Numbered from the stretch's first letter, positions 35,447 to 44,547 are shown. The stretch is DNA of 52,411 bases from GH45 sp046704385 (GCA_046704385.1 JBJKSB010000059.1:1-52411); one strand, 5' to 3'. Numbers and translations: made by a program. Notes: generated from the letters alone by a model not told the origin.

Positions 35447-35492
35447 TTGATACTAATATTGTATCCCGTTGATACATAGGTAGCCTTGATAT
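35447..35492. repeat. Iteron-like TTGATAC repeats
   Basis: TTGATAC occurs at 35447-35453 and 35469-35475, with TTGATAT at 35486-35492. An inverted GTATC lies at 35461 and GTATCA at 35404. They are 60-100 bp upstream of the truncated Rep-like start, where initiator-binding iterons or an autoregulatory operator would be. No other gene is seen in 35390-35647. Confidence 0.4.
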
Positions 35493-35647
35493 TCAGCCCA
35501 TTAGACAATCTTGTTCTTTATTTCTTTTAAAGCTTTAAAAAAGAGACTAAGAATTCATTTGATTATTGGCATTTTGCAGATACCTTTCGCGTCACATCTT
35601 AAATGACGTTATTTGTGAAAAAGGCAGATTCTTCATTTTGCGGCTTA

Positions 35648-35839
35648 TTATTTTGTCCTGGAATCCATATATTCCTGAACCTGGGAAGCTTTCAGCCTGG
35701 TAACATCATCTGTTATATCGGTTTTTTTAAGCTTTCCTTTTTTCATGAGGTTATATACCGTGCCTCGACTAATGTGTAGTTTTTCGGCAACTATATTCAC
35801 GGTTAGATATTCATCCAGATTACTTTTTTTTAATTCCAT
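35648..35839 (-). CDS. Excisionase-like helix-turn-helix protein
   Basis: 63 residues from ATG 35839 ('MELKKSNLDEYLTVNIVAEK'); the frame is open further upstream, but that extension has no typical sequence. The HTH_17/excisionase domain covers most of it: 'YLTVNIVAEKLHISRGTVYN', LMKKGKLKKTDITDD, then 'RLKASQVQEYMDSRTK'. Such small MerR-like DNA-binding proteins act as excision factors or regulators of mobile elements in Bacteroidota. Near the tRNA-proximal end of the island, it would complement the recombinase at the other end. Confidence 0.75.
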   Translation of the reverse strand: MELKKSNLDEYLTVNIVAEKLHISRGTVYNLMKKGKLKKTDITDDVTRLKASQVQEYMDSRTK

Positions 35840-36019
35840 TTTTAAAATTAATATTCGATTGGTATGAAATTTCATGAATGCAATAGTACTACATTTATCC
35901 GACTGATAACCAGGCAAGTAGAAATCAGCAGAAATCAGTTGGTGATAATAATTCTAATTGGGTGAGATTTTATTTACTTGATGCAAATCAAGATTTGATG
36001 AAGCATTTAAATTGGACAG

Positions 36020-36855
36020 TTAATCACTGAAACTCAGCCAAACATCTATTTTTTTGATAAGTGCTTGGATTTCTGGGGACTTTTTCGATTCTGAAGGTTT
36101 TTCTAAATATTTCTTACATTGTATAATTCCGTTTTTGTATTTGGTTTCATCAAAAAAATTATAAATAGAATTAGCCGCCTCATACACTTTTTCTTTGCTA
36201 AACTTATCATCATAAATCTTAAAAGGATTATCAAATAATTCAGATTCCGATATGAAATTAGAAGGCAATTTATCAATATGCTTTTTCACCTCATCCATCC
36301 AATACGGGATGTTTACTTTTTTGAATGTTGATGCAAAAGTTCTATGTTTAATTCTGGCATAAAATGGCCCCCACCGCCAAAAATTATTTATATCTTCATT
36401 TTTCAAACAGAAAATTCCAAATTCTAAAATTTTAGCTAAAATTATTTCTTTTTTGTAATCCTCACTGTTCACATTTTTGCTCGTGATAACACTTTTAAAT
36501 GCTAATAAATAAGACTCTTTTATTCTATCTTCATCTAAATCTGTTTTTAGTAATTTAAAAAACGAGATGGATGTTTATCATATACTCGTGCCCAAAAGCA
36601 AAGTGCTTCATATTCCATTTTATTTTCAGAACTCATTCTAGATTTATTGAGTAGAAAATATTCATTTAATATAATTTCTATGTCATAAGTATTTTCTAAG
36701 GATATTACATGATTCTGGATATCAATGAAGACTTTCTCCTTCATCTTATTTCCAATTTGATGTTGGTACTGTATCAGAGCAGAATTTAGATTCTTAAATT
36801 CATTTCTTTTATGCTTTCTGAATTCAATTATTGATATTGCCAAGAATATTAGCAC
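36020..36855 (-). pseudogene. Hypothetical protein with one N-terminal membrane segment, frameshifted
   Basis: The upstream frame (36855 to 36547) begins with a membrane segment (MLIFLAISIIEF), continues with 'NEYFLLNKSRMSSENKMEYE' and 'LCFWARVYDKHPSRF', and stops. The other frame is open from exactly that point: 'FFKLLKTDLDEDRIKESYLL', AFKSVITSKNV, then 'NSEDYKKEIILAKILEFGIF' to the stop at 36020. Adding one T in the T6 run near 36560 (minus strand) restores a single protein of about 278 residues. No family is recognised. It is either a recent pseudogene or a homopolymer sequencing error. Confidence 0.65.
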
Positions 36856-36933
36856 AATAATTGGAAATAAAATTTTAACTAAAATTAAATCATAAAAATA
36901 AAATTACCGTTGCGAATTTCGTTGCAAAACACC

Positions 36934-36960
36934 AAAGCCAGAACACAATGTCCTGGCTTT
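36934..36960. terminator. Hairpin, possible bidirectional terminator
   Basis: AAAGCCAGAAC (36934-36944) pairs with GTCCTGGCTTT (36950-36960) with one mismatch and a 5-nt loop. It follows the tRNA-Arg 3' end on the minus strand and lies just inside the right boundary of the island. The T-run is weak on either side. Confidence 0.5.
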
Positions 36961-36973
36961 CAATTACTAAGAG

Positions 36974-37045
36974 TGATCCTACCGGGAGTCGAACCCAGAT
37001 CGTCAGAACCGGAATCTGATATTCTATCCATTGAACTATAGGACC
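36974..37045 (-). tRNA. tRNA-Arg (anticodon CCG)
   Basis: Read on minus, the cloverleaf folds cleanly. The acceptor is GGTCCTA/TAGGATC with one G-T pair, the D-stem GTTC/GAAT and the anticodon stem TCAGA/TCTGA with loop TTCCGGT, giving anticodon CCG. The T-stem is CTGGG/CCCGG with loop TTCGACT, and the discriminator is A. CCA is not encoded. The last 14 bases (36973-36986 on plus) are duplicated at 25138-25151, so this gene is the apparent integration target and remains intact. Confidence 0.95.
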
Positions 37046-37132
37046 AATGTTGGCGCAAAAATAAATAAATTCTATGATTTATTGTGCTTTGCCCAAAGTT
37101 TCTTTAAAAGCAATCATTTGGCAGAATTACGA

Positions 37133-38386
37133 TTAATATGTTTCGGCAAACTGAATTAACATCTTATGCAGTTCATTAAATTTGGTTAAAGGAAGCTTTT
37201 CGGGCTTGTCATCCAAGTTATGATACTCCTGGAATTCTTTTCCCTGCGTATAAATAAAAACAGCCGGAACTCCTTTTTTATCGAAAAAACAGTGGTCACT
37301 GTTACAGGCTTCTCCTCTTATTTTGATGTCTGAAAAAAAGGATTGATTTTCATTAATTTCCTTAAACGCCTCAACTATCCTGGGGTTTTTCTTGCCATTA
37401 ACAATGGTAATTCCTTCACTACCGGTACCAACCATATCGAGGTTGATGAGTGCCTTTATTTTATCCAGAGGGAAAAGCGGATTTTCTGCAAAATAGGCCG
37501 AACCCAACAAACCGCTTTCCTCCCCACCAAAAAACAAAAAAGCAACGGAACATTTGGGACGATTAGCCGGATCAGAAAAATATTTTGTCAGCCATAATAC
37601 CATGGTTGTTCCACTGGCATTATCATTAGCTCCCCTGAAAATGTTTCCTTTACCCATAATACCCAGGTGATCGTAATGAGCGCTAAAAACAATTACAGAA
37701 TCGGGTTCGTCGCTGCCCTCAATAAACCCTAAGACATTTTGGGTAAGGTATTCCCTATAAAAATAGGAATCAAAATTGACGGAAATCGTTTGGGGATTAT
37801 TCTGCATTATAGAATCGGTCACCATTAAAAGTGTTGTTTCCTTTTCTTCATGCCCGGTAGATGCCCACCAGTAAATTTTGTCGCCGGGAAGTATTACACC
37901 GGAGGCATGAAAGGGGTTTTCCCTTTGGATTTTTCTCTTCGGAAAATCAGCTACCACAAACTTACCTGAATAATCGACATTACAAATACTATCAAGAACA
38001 GTATCCACCGTATCGGCAGCTTCAGTCAGATACACCAAGGGAAACGTACCTTTTTTTCTTTTGCTTTCGGGAGCCAGAACAAAATCGTAACCGGCTTTTA
38101 GCTTTTGGCCATCAAGGCTAAGGCTCATTTTCCCTGGAAAAGTATTCATGGGGAACGAAAATGGCTGAAAATATGATCCATTAATGGCTGGAATACTGTC
38201 TCTTTTTAGCTCATCAGCAATAAACCGGGCCGCCTTTAAATCACCTTTATGTACATATCCTCTACCCTGCATTTTTGTCGATGCCAGTGTATTTAATACC
38301 TGACGGGGATACTTTAAATCCTGGGCTTTTAACTCAAAAACAATCCCAAAAAACAAAACCGTGGAAATGATAATCCTGAATTTCAT
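37133..38386 (-). CDS. M28 family metallopeptidase (secreted)
   Basis: 417 residues with a signal peptide (MKFRIIISTVLFFGIVFELKAQ). A PA-like insert occupies about 90-200. The peptidase domain shows zinc ligands in order: 'VIVFSAHYDHLGIMG' (His, Asp), 'FRGANDNASGTTM' (bridging Asp), 'FLFFGGEESGLLGSAYF' (catalytic Glu and ligand Glu), 'ALINLDMVGTGSEG' (Asp) and 'EACNSDHCFFDKKGVPAVFI' (His). This is a co-catalytic di-zinc aminopeptidase acting in the periplasm or outside. It is monocistronic and the first chromosomal gene beyond the tRNA-Arg target. Start ATG 38386. Confidence 0.92.
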   Translation of the reverse strand: MKFRIIISTVLFFGIVFELKAQDLKYPRQVLNTLASTKMQGRGYVHKGDLKAARFIADELKRDSIPAINGSYFQPFSFPMNTFPGKMSLSLDGQKLKAGYDFVLAPESKRKKGTFPLVYLTEAADTVDTVLDSICNVDYSGKFVVADFPKRKIQRENPFHASGVILPGDKIYWWASTGHEEKETTLLMVTDSIMQNNPQTISVNFDSYFYREYLTQNVLGFIEGSDEPDSVIVFSAHYDHLGIMGKGNIFRGANDNASGTTMVLWLTKYFSDPANRPKCSVAFLFFGGEESGLLGSAYFAENPLFPLDKIKALINLDMVGTGSEGITIVNGKKNPRIVEAFKEINENQSFFSDIKIRGEACNSDHCFFDKKGVPAVFIYTQGKEFQEYHNLDDKPEKLPLTKFNELHKMLIQFAETY

Positions 38387-38664
38387 TCTATTAATAATTA
38401 AAAAGTAAATATAAAAACTACCTGTAATTAATATTTTATTATCCGGTTTTATCTGCGCATAAAACTATTTGTATTTTATGATAAATTGGTTAAAAAATAC
38501 CAGTATCATGAAAGCTATTACGCTTTTCATTTTTGTGCTGAACCCAGACTCAGATTATGTTATAAGTCTTTAAAAACTATTCGGTTTTATAATTTTTAAA
38601 CAGATAAAAAACCTTTGTTAATGAAACAAATAAATATTAATTTGTCTGCATTAAAAATTGACTC

Positions 38665-40464
38665 ATGAAAAATCTGCTAGGTAAATTATCAATACGTGTC
38701 AAGTTATACTCAAGTTTTTTAATATTAGCCTCGTTAATATTAATACTTGGACTGATTTCATTGGTGATTCAAAAATCGTTGACCAGGAATCAACAGCATA
38801 CCATGTCAAGTATCAAGTTGTCGGATGCCTACTTTGAGGGGAAATATTTTCTTCGTTCTGAGATGCATATATTTACAGAACTGGTGGGAGCCCAAGACAA
38901 AAACGAATTTAATTATTGGTGGGGCGAACATAAATTTCAGGTTCAATTTTTTAATGACCAGCTGCAAAAAATAGAAAATGAGTTTTCAGAACACCGAAAT
39001 TTATATACCGATACAATGGCAACAAGTATTATAAACTTAAATAATTCTATACGCGCTGGTTATAATAACACTTTTTTACCTGCATTTTCTGAAACCGAAA
39101 AGCTAAAGAACCGTCAGTTTCAATTACTTCAGAAAAAATCGGCTGCTGAAGCTGACAGTGCAAAACAGGAAGCTGTACAGTCGGAACTAGCAACCATAAA
39201 TTCAAAGTACAACGATTTCAGCAAAAAAACTACCCGTATTGGATTAGATATTATAACAAACCTTGACAAAGGTAAGGACCGGGTGAGGGTTCTCACCCTC
39301 GAAATGGATAAACAAAGAAGTCAGTTAATGGGAAGAACCTTCAGGCTGTATGTTTTCTTTACCTTGTTCGGTATGGCCTTTGCGATTTTCCTCACCTTTT
39401 ATATCTCAAAACTTATAACCCGACCGGTAAACAAAATTCTGAATCATGTAAACCAATTGGGCAAAGGGGAACAACCTGGCCTGCTCGAAATCAGACTTGA
39501 AGATGAATTTGGAAGTATTCAGCATTCATTAAATAATTTAACACGCTCATTGGTTAAAACCTCTCATTTTTCAAAAGAAATAGGCGAAGGAAAATTTGAC
39601 ACCGAATTTACTCCAATGAGTGAGAATGATGTGCTGGGCAATTCATTGCTGGCAATGCGAAACAGTTTAAGTACCGCCCGAACCGAAGAGGAAAAAAGAA
39701 GAAAAGAAGATGAAATAAGAGCCTGGTCGGCCAATGGAATAGCAAAATTCGGGGATATTATCCGACAATCAGGAAGTAACCTCAACGATTTAAGCTATAA
39801 AGTTATGAGTAATTTGATTGATTATGTAAAAGCCAACCAGGGAGCCATGTTTGTTTTAAATGATGATAATGAAGCTGATCCCTGTTTTGAATTAATATCG
39901 GCCATTGCATACGGACGTGATAAATTAATAAATAAGCAAATCCGAATGGGTGAAGGATTGGTTGGACGAGTAGCTTTCGAGGAAAAAACCATTTATTTGA
40001 AAGATGTGCCTGACAATTATGTGAAAATCACATCGGGCCTTGGAGAAGCTAATCCAAAAACCGTATTGATTGTACCGGTTAAACTTGAGGATAAAGTAAA
40101 CGGAATAATAGAATTAATTTCGTTTAATGAATTTACTGATTATCAGATTGAATTTATTGAAAAAATTGGCGAAACTATAGCCTCGTTTATAACTTCAATC
40201 AAAGTTAATGAAAAAACGGCCACCCTTTTAGCCGATTCGCGGCAAAAGAGCGAAGAAATGGCCGCTCAGGAAGAAGAGATGCGGCAGAATATGGAAGAAT
40301 TGCAAGCCACCCAGGAAGAAATGTTGCGTAAAGAAAATAATTATCAGGAACTGATTAAAAAAATGCAGGCTAAAGAAGAACAGCTGACTAAAATTCTCGA
40401 TGAAATTAGTATTGAAGAAGAGGAAATACGTAATCAAATAAATCAAATAAAGGATACCGATTAA
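38665..40464 (+). CDS. Membrane HAMP-GAF coiled-coil signalling protein without kinase domain
   Basis: 599 residues. TM1 (about 15-36) and TM2 (about 228-250) enclose a helical periplasmic sensor. A HAMP domain ('KLITRPVNKILNHVNQLGKG') is followed by a second HAMP-like linker. A GAF domain spans about 360-510: 'NLIDYVKANQGAMFVLNDDN', 'MGEGLVGRVAFEEKTIYLKD', 'NGIIELISFNEFTDYQIEFI'. A long acidic coiled coil ends the protein ('EEEMRQNMEELQATQEEML'). No kinase, cyclase or phosphatase follows, so output must be by contact with a partner. The [FeFe]-hydrogenase-like gene lies 73 bp downstream and also ends in a coiled coil, hinting at direct interaction. Confidence 0.8.
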   Translation: MKNLLGKLSIRVKLYSSFLILASLILILGLISLVIQKSLTRNQQHTMSSIKLSDAYFEGKYFLRSEMHIFTELVGAQDKNEFNYWWGEHKFQVQFFNDQLQKIENEFSEHRNLYTDTMATSIINLNNSIRAGYNNTFLPAFSETEKLKNRQFQLLQKKSAAEADSAKQEAVQSELATINSKYNDFSKKTTRIGLDIITNLDKGKDRVRVLTLEMDKQRSQLMGRTFRLYVFFTLFGMAFAIFLTFYISKLITRPVNKILNHVNQLGKGEQPGLLEIRLEDEFGSIQHSLNNLTRSLVKTSHFSKEIGEGKFDTEFTPMSENDVLGNSLLAMRNSLSTARTEEEKRRKEDEIRAWSANGIAKFGDIIRQSGSNLNDLSYKVMSNLIDYVKANQGAMFVLNDDNEADPCFELISAIAYGRDKLINKQIRMGEGLVGRVAFEEKTIYLKDVPDNYVKITSGLGEANPKTVLIVPVKLEDKVNGIIELISFNEFTDYQIEFIEKIGETIASFITSIKVNEKTATLLADSRQKSEEMAAQEEEMRQNMEELQATQEEMLRKENNYQELIKKMQAKEEQLTKILDEISIEEEEIRNQINQIKDTD

Positions 40465-40537
40465 GTGATTTAGTAAAGTTTTAAACTGCTGTTTTTTAGG
40501 TTCATAATATAAATTTACTGAATAAATTTTTCACCCC

Positions 40538-41956
40538 ATGAATTTACCGGAGATATTGAAAGTTGATGAAGAAAAATGTGTTAACTGTCATCAATGTATT
40601 GTTGCCTGTTCAACAAAATTTGCTAATGATGGAAGTGGCGAACATGTAAAAATTAACAACGATTTATGTATTGGTTGCGGAGAATGCTTAAAAGCCTGCA
40701 CACACGATGCCCGAATTCCTGTTGATGATTTTGATAATTTTATGAATATTGTTGAGGGCAAAGAAAAAATTGTTGCTATTGTGGCTCCGGCAATAGCTTC
40801 ACAGTTTCCTGAAAAACATTTACATTTTAATGGTTGGCTAAAATCTTTGGGTATTTCAGCCATTTTTGACGTAAGTTTTGGGGCTGAATTAACGGTTAAA
40901 TCTTACATAAACCACATTCAAAAAAACAATCCTAAAACAGTTATTGCTCAACCTTGCCCGGCCATTGTAACCTATATTGAAGTATACCGACCCGAACTAT
41001 TGCCTTACCTGGCCCCGGCTGACAGTCCGATGCTTCATACAGCCAAAATGATTAAAAAATTTTATCCTCAGTATAGCGATCATAAAATGATAGTGGTTTC
41101 ACCTTGTCTTGCTAAAAAACGAGAATTTGATGAAACCGGGGTTGCTGATTATAACGTAACTATGCGCAGTTTTGAAAATTATTTTGAGATTAACCAAATC
41201 GATTTAAAAGACTATCCAATTATTGAATTTGATAATGATAAAGCAGAAAGAGCCGTGCTTTTTTCCAGTCCGGGAGGTTTGTTAAGTACTGCTGAACGAG
41301 AAGTTCCCGGAATAAGAGAATTAACACGAAAAATTGAAGGTCCCCATACTATTTACGAGTACCTTGACAGTTTGCCTGAACAAATTGAACAAGGCAGGAA
41401 CCCTCTGCTTATTGATTGCCTTAACTGTGAAAACGGATGCAATGGCGGAACCGGTACAACCCGACAGAAAACTCCTCCCGATGAATTGGAATATTATATC
41501 AGCAAAAGAAAACAGGAGATGCAGTTGCATTATAAAACTGCTGACAACAAGGAAAAAAACCTTAATAATCTTCGATTAGTAATTGATAAATATTGGGATG
41601 GCCCGCTTTATGAAAGAACCTATATTAATCGTCATGAAGTTTTTACTTCAAGAATTGAAATACCAACCGAAGAACAGAAAGAACAAATATACCTTGCCCT
41701 TCATAAATATAAGCCTGAAGACCATTTAAATTGCGCCAGCTGCGGTTACCATACCTGTGAACATATGGCTGAAGCAATTCATAACAACCTGAATAAAATA
41801 GAAAATTGTCATTTCTATATTAATTATGAGCTTGAACAAAAATCGAGTGAGATTAAGGATAAAAGTGAAAAGCTTGAATCGCAAAAGAATACGCTTATAA
41901 AGCAATCGGAACATATTCTTTCTTTTATTGGAAAAATAAGGGAGATAGCAAAATAG
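40538..41956 (+). CDS. [FeFe]-hydrogenase-like iron-sulfur sensor protein
   Basis: 472 residues. Two N-terminal 4Fe-4S clusters ('CVNCHQCIVAC', 'CIGCGECLKAC') precede the hydrogenase large-subunit domain. Its H-cluster loops are present in altered form: 'AQPCPAIVTY' (L1), 'VSPCLAKKREF' (L2), 'DCLNCENGCNGG' (L3). A further Cys-rich motif ('CASCGYHTCEHMAEAI', then C in IENCHFY) and a coiled coil (EKLESQKNTLIKQ) follow in place of the small subunit or other partners of catalytic enzymes. This matches sensory-type (group C/D) [FeFe]-hydrogenases thought to report H2 or redox state. Maturases HydEFG are not in this window. It pairs with the HAMP-GAF protein upstream. Confidence 0.82.
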   Translation: MNLPEILKVDEEKCVNCHQCIVACSTKFANDGSGEHVKINNDLCIGCGECLKACTHDARIPVDDFDNFMNIVEGKEKIVAIVAPAIASQFPEKHLHFNGWLKSLGISAIFDVSFGAELTVKSYINHIQKNNPKTVIAQPCPAIVTYIEVYRPELLPYLAPADSPMLHTAKMIKKFYPQYSDHKMIVVSPCLAKKREFDETGVADYNVTMRSFENYFEINQIDLKDYPIIEFDNDKAERAVLFSSPGGLLSTAEREVPGIRELTRKIEGPHTIYEYLDSLPEQIEQGRNPLLIDCLNCENGCNGGTGTTRQKTPPDELEYYISKRKQEMQLHYKTADNKEKNLNNLRLVIDKYWDGPLYERTYINRHEVFTSRIEIPTEEQKEQIYLALHKYKPEDHLNCASCGYHTCEHMAEAIHNNLNKIENCHFYINYELEQKSSEIKDKSEKLESQKNTLIKQSEHILSFIGKIREIAK

Positions 41957-42104
41957 CAGGAGAATAATCGGGTTTTTTGTTAACCGTTGTTTCAGAAGCA
42001 TGATAAATTGGAAAAATGGAAAGGTGGAATAATATATTCTTTCATTTTTTCAAAAAAGGCAATTTAATCGCTATGAGATTTTTAAAGGGAGACCGGGTAG
42101 TGTA

Positions 42105-42665
42105 TTATATCTTCTGTTTCAGTATTCTGTGCATTTTAAAAATCAGAATCCCTAAAATCATTCCCAATATTCCTCCCCCAATTACATCAGCTGGGTAGTG
42201 AACTCCCAGGTATACTCTGCTGTAACAGATTAACAGACACCAAAACCCCAAAACAAACAGCACCCATCGTTTCTTAAAAAACAACGACAAAAAAACAGAT
42301 AATGCTGCTGAATTTGCTGCATGCGATGAAACAAAACCATATAAACTTCCCGAATAATTATTCACCAGATGAACCTGGTTTTTAATCAATAAATTGTGGC
42401 TTGGCCGGTATCTTAAAAACAATTCCTTAAACAACCGTACAGATATTTGATCGGATAATGTAATCAGTAATGCTATGCATAAAAGGGTTATCCAAAAGTG
42501 TTTTTTGTCTTTTTTTACGATAAAATAAAACAAGATCAGGTAAAGCGGAATCCAGGTCCATCGCAGGCTTACATACCACATAACGGAGTCCCAAAAGGGA
42601 TTAAAATGGCTGTTTATAATAAAAAACAGCTTGTGATCAACATTTTCGAGCCCGTTAATCAACAC
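42105..42665 (-). CDS. PAP2 family membrane phosphatase
   Basis: 186 residues with five to six membrane segments. The three PAP2 motifs are there: 'KELFLRYRPSHN' (KX6RP), 'GFVSSHAANSAAL' (a PSGH variant with SSH) and 'CYSRVYLGVHYPADVIGG' (SRX5HX3D). Such enzymes dephosphorylate undecaprenyl pyrophosphate or phosphatidylglycerol-phosphate on the outer face of the membrane. It lies 7 bp after the obg stop and is probably co-transcribed. Substrate cannot be distinguished. Confidence 0.9.
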   Translation of the reverse strand: MLINGLENVDHKLFFIINSHFNPFWDSVMWYVSLRWTWIPLYLILFYFIVKKDKKHFWITLLCIALLITLSDQISVRLFKELFLRYRPSHNLLIKNQVHLVNNYSGSLYGFVSSHAANSAALSVFLSLFFKKRWVLFVLGFWCLLICYSRVYLGVHYPADVIGGGILGMILGILIFKMHRILKQKI

Positions 42666-42672
42666 TTAAAAA

Positions 42673-43662
42673 TTACTGATTTAGTGCATCCCAAATATAG
42701 TCTTTCAACTCGCTTATACCTAAATTTGCAACCGATGAAATAAAGACATACGGAATATCAGGCAGGTCATTCTCCAATTCCAGTTTCAGCTCATTATCAA
42801 GTAAATCGGATTTTGAAATAGCAAGTACCCTCTTTTTATCTAATAATTCAGGATTATAAAGTTTAAGTTCATTAACCAAAACATTATATTCCTTCTTTAT
42901 ATCATCACTGTCAGCGGGTATGAGAAATAATAACATGGAGTTTCGTTCAATATGGCGGAGGAATCTTAATCCCAATCCTTTTCCCTCATGAGCACCTTCT
43001 ATAATTCCCGGAATATCAGCCATAACAAACGATTTGTTGTCGCGATATGAAACAATTCCAAGGTTTGGCACCAATGTGGTAAAAGCATAATCGGCTATTT
43101 TCGGCCTGGCTGCTGAAACCACAGAAAGCAAGGTAGATTTACCTGCGTTCGGGAAACCAACCAATCCGACATCGGCAAGTAACTTCAATTCAAGAATTCG
43201 CCAACCTTCTTCACAATCCTCACCCGGTTGCGCATATCGTGGTGTTTGATTCGTGGCTGTTTTAAAATGGTTATTACCTAAACCACCACGTCCCCCTTTC
43301 ATTAAAATGGCTTCCTGTCCATTCCCGGTAATCTCCAGTATGTCTTCAAATGTATCCGGATTCTTGGCCACAGTACCCAGGGGAACTTCTATGATCACAT
43401 CATCACCATCGGCACCGGTTTTCAGAGCATCACCACCATAACCGCCATCCCTTGCAAAAATATGTTTTTTATATTTCAGGTGGAGTAGCGTCCAAAGCTG
43501 ATCATTACCTTTGAGAATAATATGTCCACCCCGGCCTCCATCGCCACCATCAGGTCCTCCTTTAGGAATGTATTTTTCACGTCGCATGTGGGTTGACCCT
43601 CCACCACCTTTGCCACTTCTCACAAAAATCTTAACATAATCAATAAAATTCGACTGTGCCAT
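42673..43662 (-). CDS. obg: GTPase Obg (CgtA), ribosome assembly
   Basis: 329 residues of usual length. The glycine-rich Obg fold leads: 'FIDYVKIFVRSGKGGGGSTH', 'GGPDGGDGGRGGHIILKGN', 'RGGLGNNHFKTATNQTPRYA'. The G domain has G1 'GFPNAGKST', 'FTTLVPNLG' (G2), 'DIPGIIEGAHEGKGLG' (G3), ISKSDLLD (G4) and 'ISSVANLG' (G5). It acts on the large ribosomal subunit and in the stringent response. The C-terminal OCT domain of some Obg proteins is absent, as is common in this phylum. Start ATG 43662. Confidence 0.97.
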   Translation of the reverse strand: MAQSNFIDYVKIFVRSGKGGGGSTHMRREKYIPKGGPDGGDGGRGGHIILKGNDQLWTLLHLKYKKHIFARDGGYGGDALKTGADGDDVIIEVPLGTVAKNPDTFEDILEITGNGQEAILMKGGRGGLGNNHFKTATNQTPRYAQPGEDCEEGWRILELKLLADVGLVGFPNAGKSTLLSVVSAARPKIADYAFTTLVPNLGIVSYRDNKSFVMADIPGIIEGAHEGKGLGLRFLRHIERNSMLLFLIPADSDDIKKEYNVLVNELKLYNPELLDKKRVLAISKSDLLDNELKLELENDLPDIPYVFISSVANLGISELKDYIWDALNQ

Positions 43663-43906
43663 CCTTTTAAATTTTGCAGCAAATATACCTTCAATTTATG
43701 AAACCTGTTTGATTTTGGCAGAATTCTATTATCTTTATACCGATTATAGGGGGTTAACAATTCATATTACTTAAAATTATAACCTTAGTCAGTTTGTAGT
43801 ATCGTTTTGGTCAACTTATTTGATTATCAATATCATGTTGCTGATTAAACCATATTTTCTATATTGCATAAAAAAAGGGGTATACAAATCTAAATTCACA
43901 AAAGCG

Positions 43907-44428
43907 ATGAAAAAAGCACTTTTCCTAATGTTTTTGGCTATTTCTACTGCATCATTTGCGCAAGATGCGGCGGTAGCAAAATACAAGGCCATGTTTACAC
44001 TGAACTTTATCAGGTATATTGGCTGGCCCGATGCATCAAAGCAAGGTGATTTTGTTATTGGGGTGGTCCGTGAGAACAATATTGTGAGTAATTTACAGGC
44101 ACAAACTGTTGGTAAAAAATTCGGTTTTCAGAATATTGTTGTTAAAGAATTCAACAAAGTTGATGAAATTACCAATTGCCAAATCCTTTATTTTTCCAGC
44201 CAATCAAACTTCTCAAAAAATGCCGACCTGGTTAAACAAAAACTTGGAGGCAAAAATTCCCTGATTATCACTGAGACAGAAGGTGCCACCAAAAATGGTT
44301 CCATGATAAATTTTGTGGTTCGGGACGATAAACTGAAATTTGAACTGAGCGAAACAAATGCTGAAGCCTTCGGACTAAAATTCAGCAGCTCACTAACGGC
44401 ATTGTCAAATGCTATTGTAAAGAATTAA
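43907..44428 (+). CDS. YfiR-like periplasmic protein (DUF4154)
   Basis: 173 residues from ATG 43907; the frame is open upstream, but this start gives the signal peptide 'MKKALFLMFLAISTASFAQ'. The body carries the DUF4154 pattern: 'YKAMFTLNFIRYIGWPDA', 'FVIGVVRENNIVSNLQ', 'EITNCQILYFSSQSN', 'IITETEGATKNGSMINFVV' and 'LKFELSETNAEAFGLKFSSS'. In Pseudomonas, YfiR restrains a diguanylate cyclase in the periplasm; in Bacteroidota the partner is often a hybrid kinase. No cyclase is near, so the target is unknown. It ends before a strong shared terminator. Confidence 0.85.
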   Translation: MKKALFLMFLAISTASFAQDAAVAKYKAMFTLNFIRYIGWPDASKQGDFVIGVVRENNIVSNLQAQTVGKKFGFQNIVVKEFNKVDEITNCQILYFSSQSNFSKNADLVKQKLGGKNSLIITETEGATKNGSMINFVVRDDKLKFELSETNAEAFGLKFSSSLTALSNAIVKN

Positions 44429-44464
44429 TCGCGTTCAATAAACATTACTCTCTTTATAAAAAAT

Positions 44465-44508
44465 AATCACTTGAACTTTATGTATAAAATAATAAAGTTC
44501 AAGTGATT
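44465..44508. terminator. Bidirectional terminator between yfiR-like gene and ilvN
   Basis: A perfect 17-bp inverted repeat: AATCACTTGAACTTTAT (44465-44481) and ATAAAGTTCAAGTGATT (44492-44508) with a 10-nt loop. A T-rich stretch follows on plus and A/T-rich sequence on minus. The two flanking genes converge on it, so it can serve both. Confidence 0.9.
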
Positions 44509-44547
44509 CAATTTTTCCTTATCTGATTTTCGATTAACTCAGGTTTA

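Larger units (their letters stand above)
25138..36986. mobile_element. Putative integrative island at tRNA-Arg (about 11.8 kb)
   Basis: The segment is bounded by 14-bp direct repeats matching the tRNA-Arg 3' end. A tyrosine recombinase lies at the left end and an excisionase-like HTH gene near the right end. Content is typical accessory cargo: AlbA_2/GHKL regulator, primase-helicase, small ferredoxin-type gene pair, an IS, truncated replication-like gene, decayed genes. Flanking genes (T9SS operon on the left, M28 peptidase on the right) look like core genome. No relaxase or conjugation genes were seen, so it would depend on other elements or is a relic. Confidence 0.7.

Noticed and set aside
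25138..36986. Reading repeated palindromes a, b and c as a CRISPR array
   Set aside because: The sites are 100-280 bp, far apart, separated by genes, and no cas gene is present.
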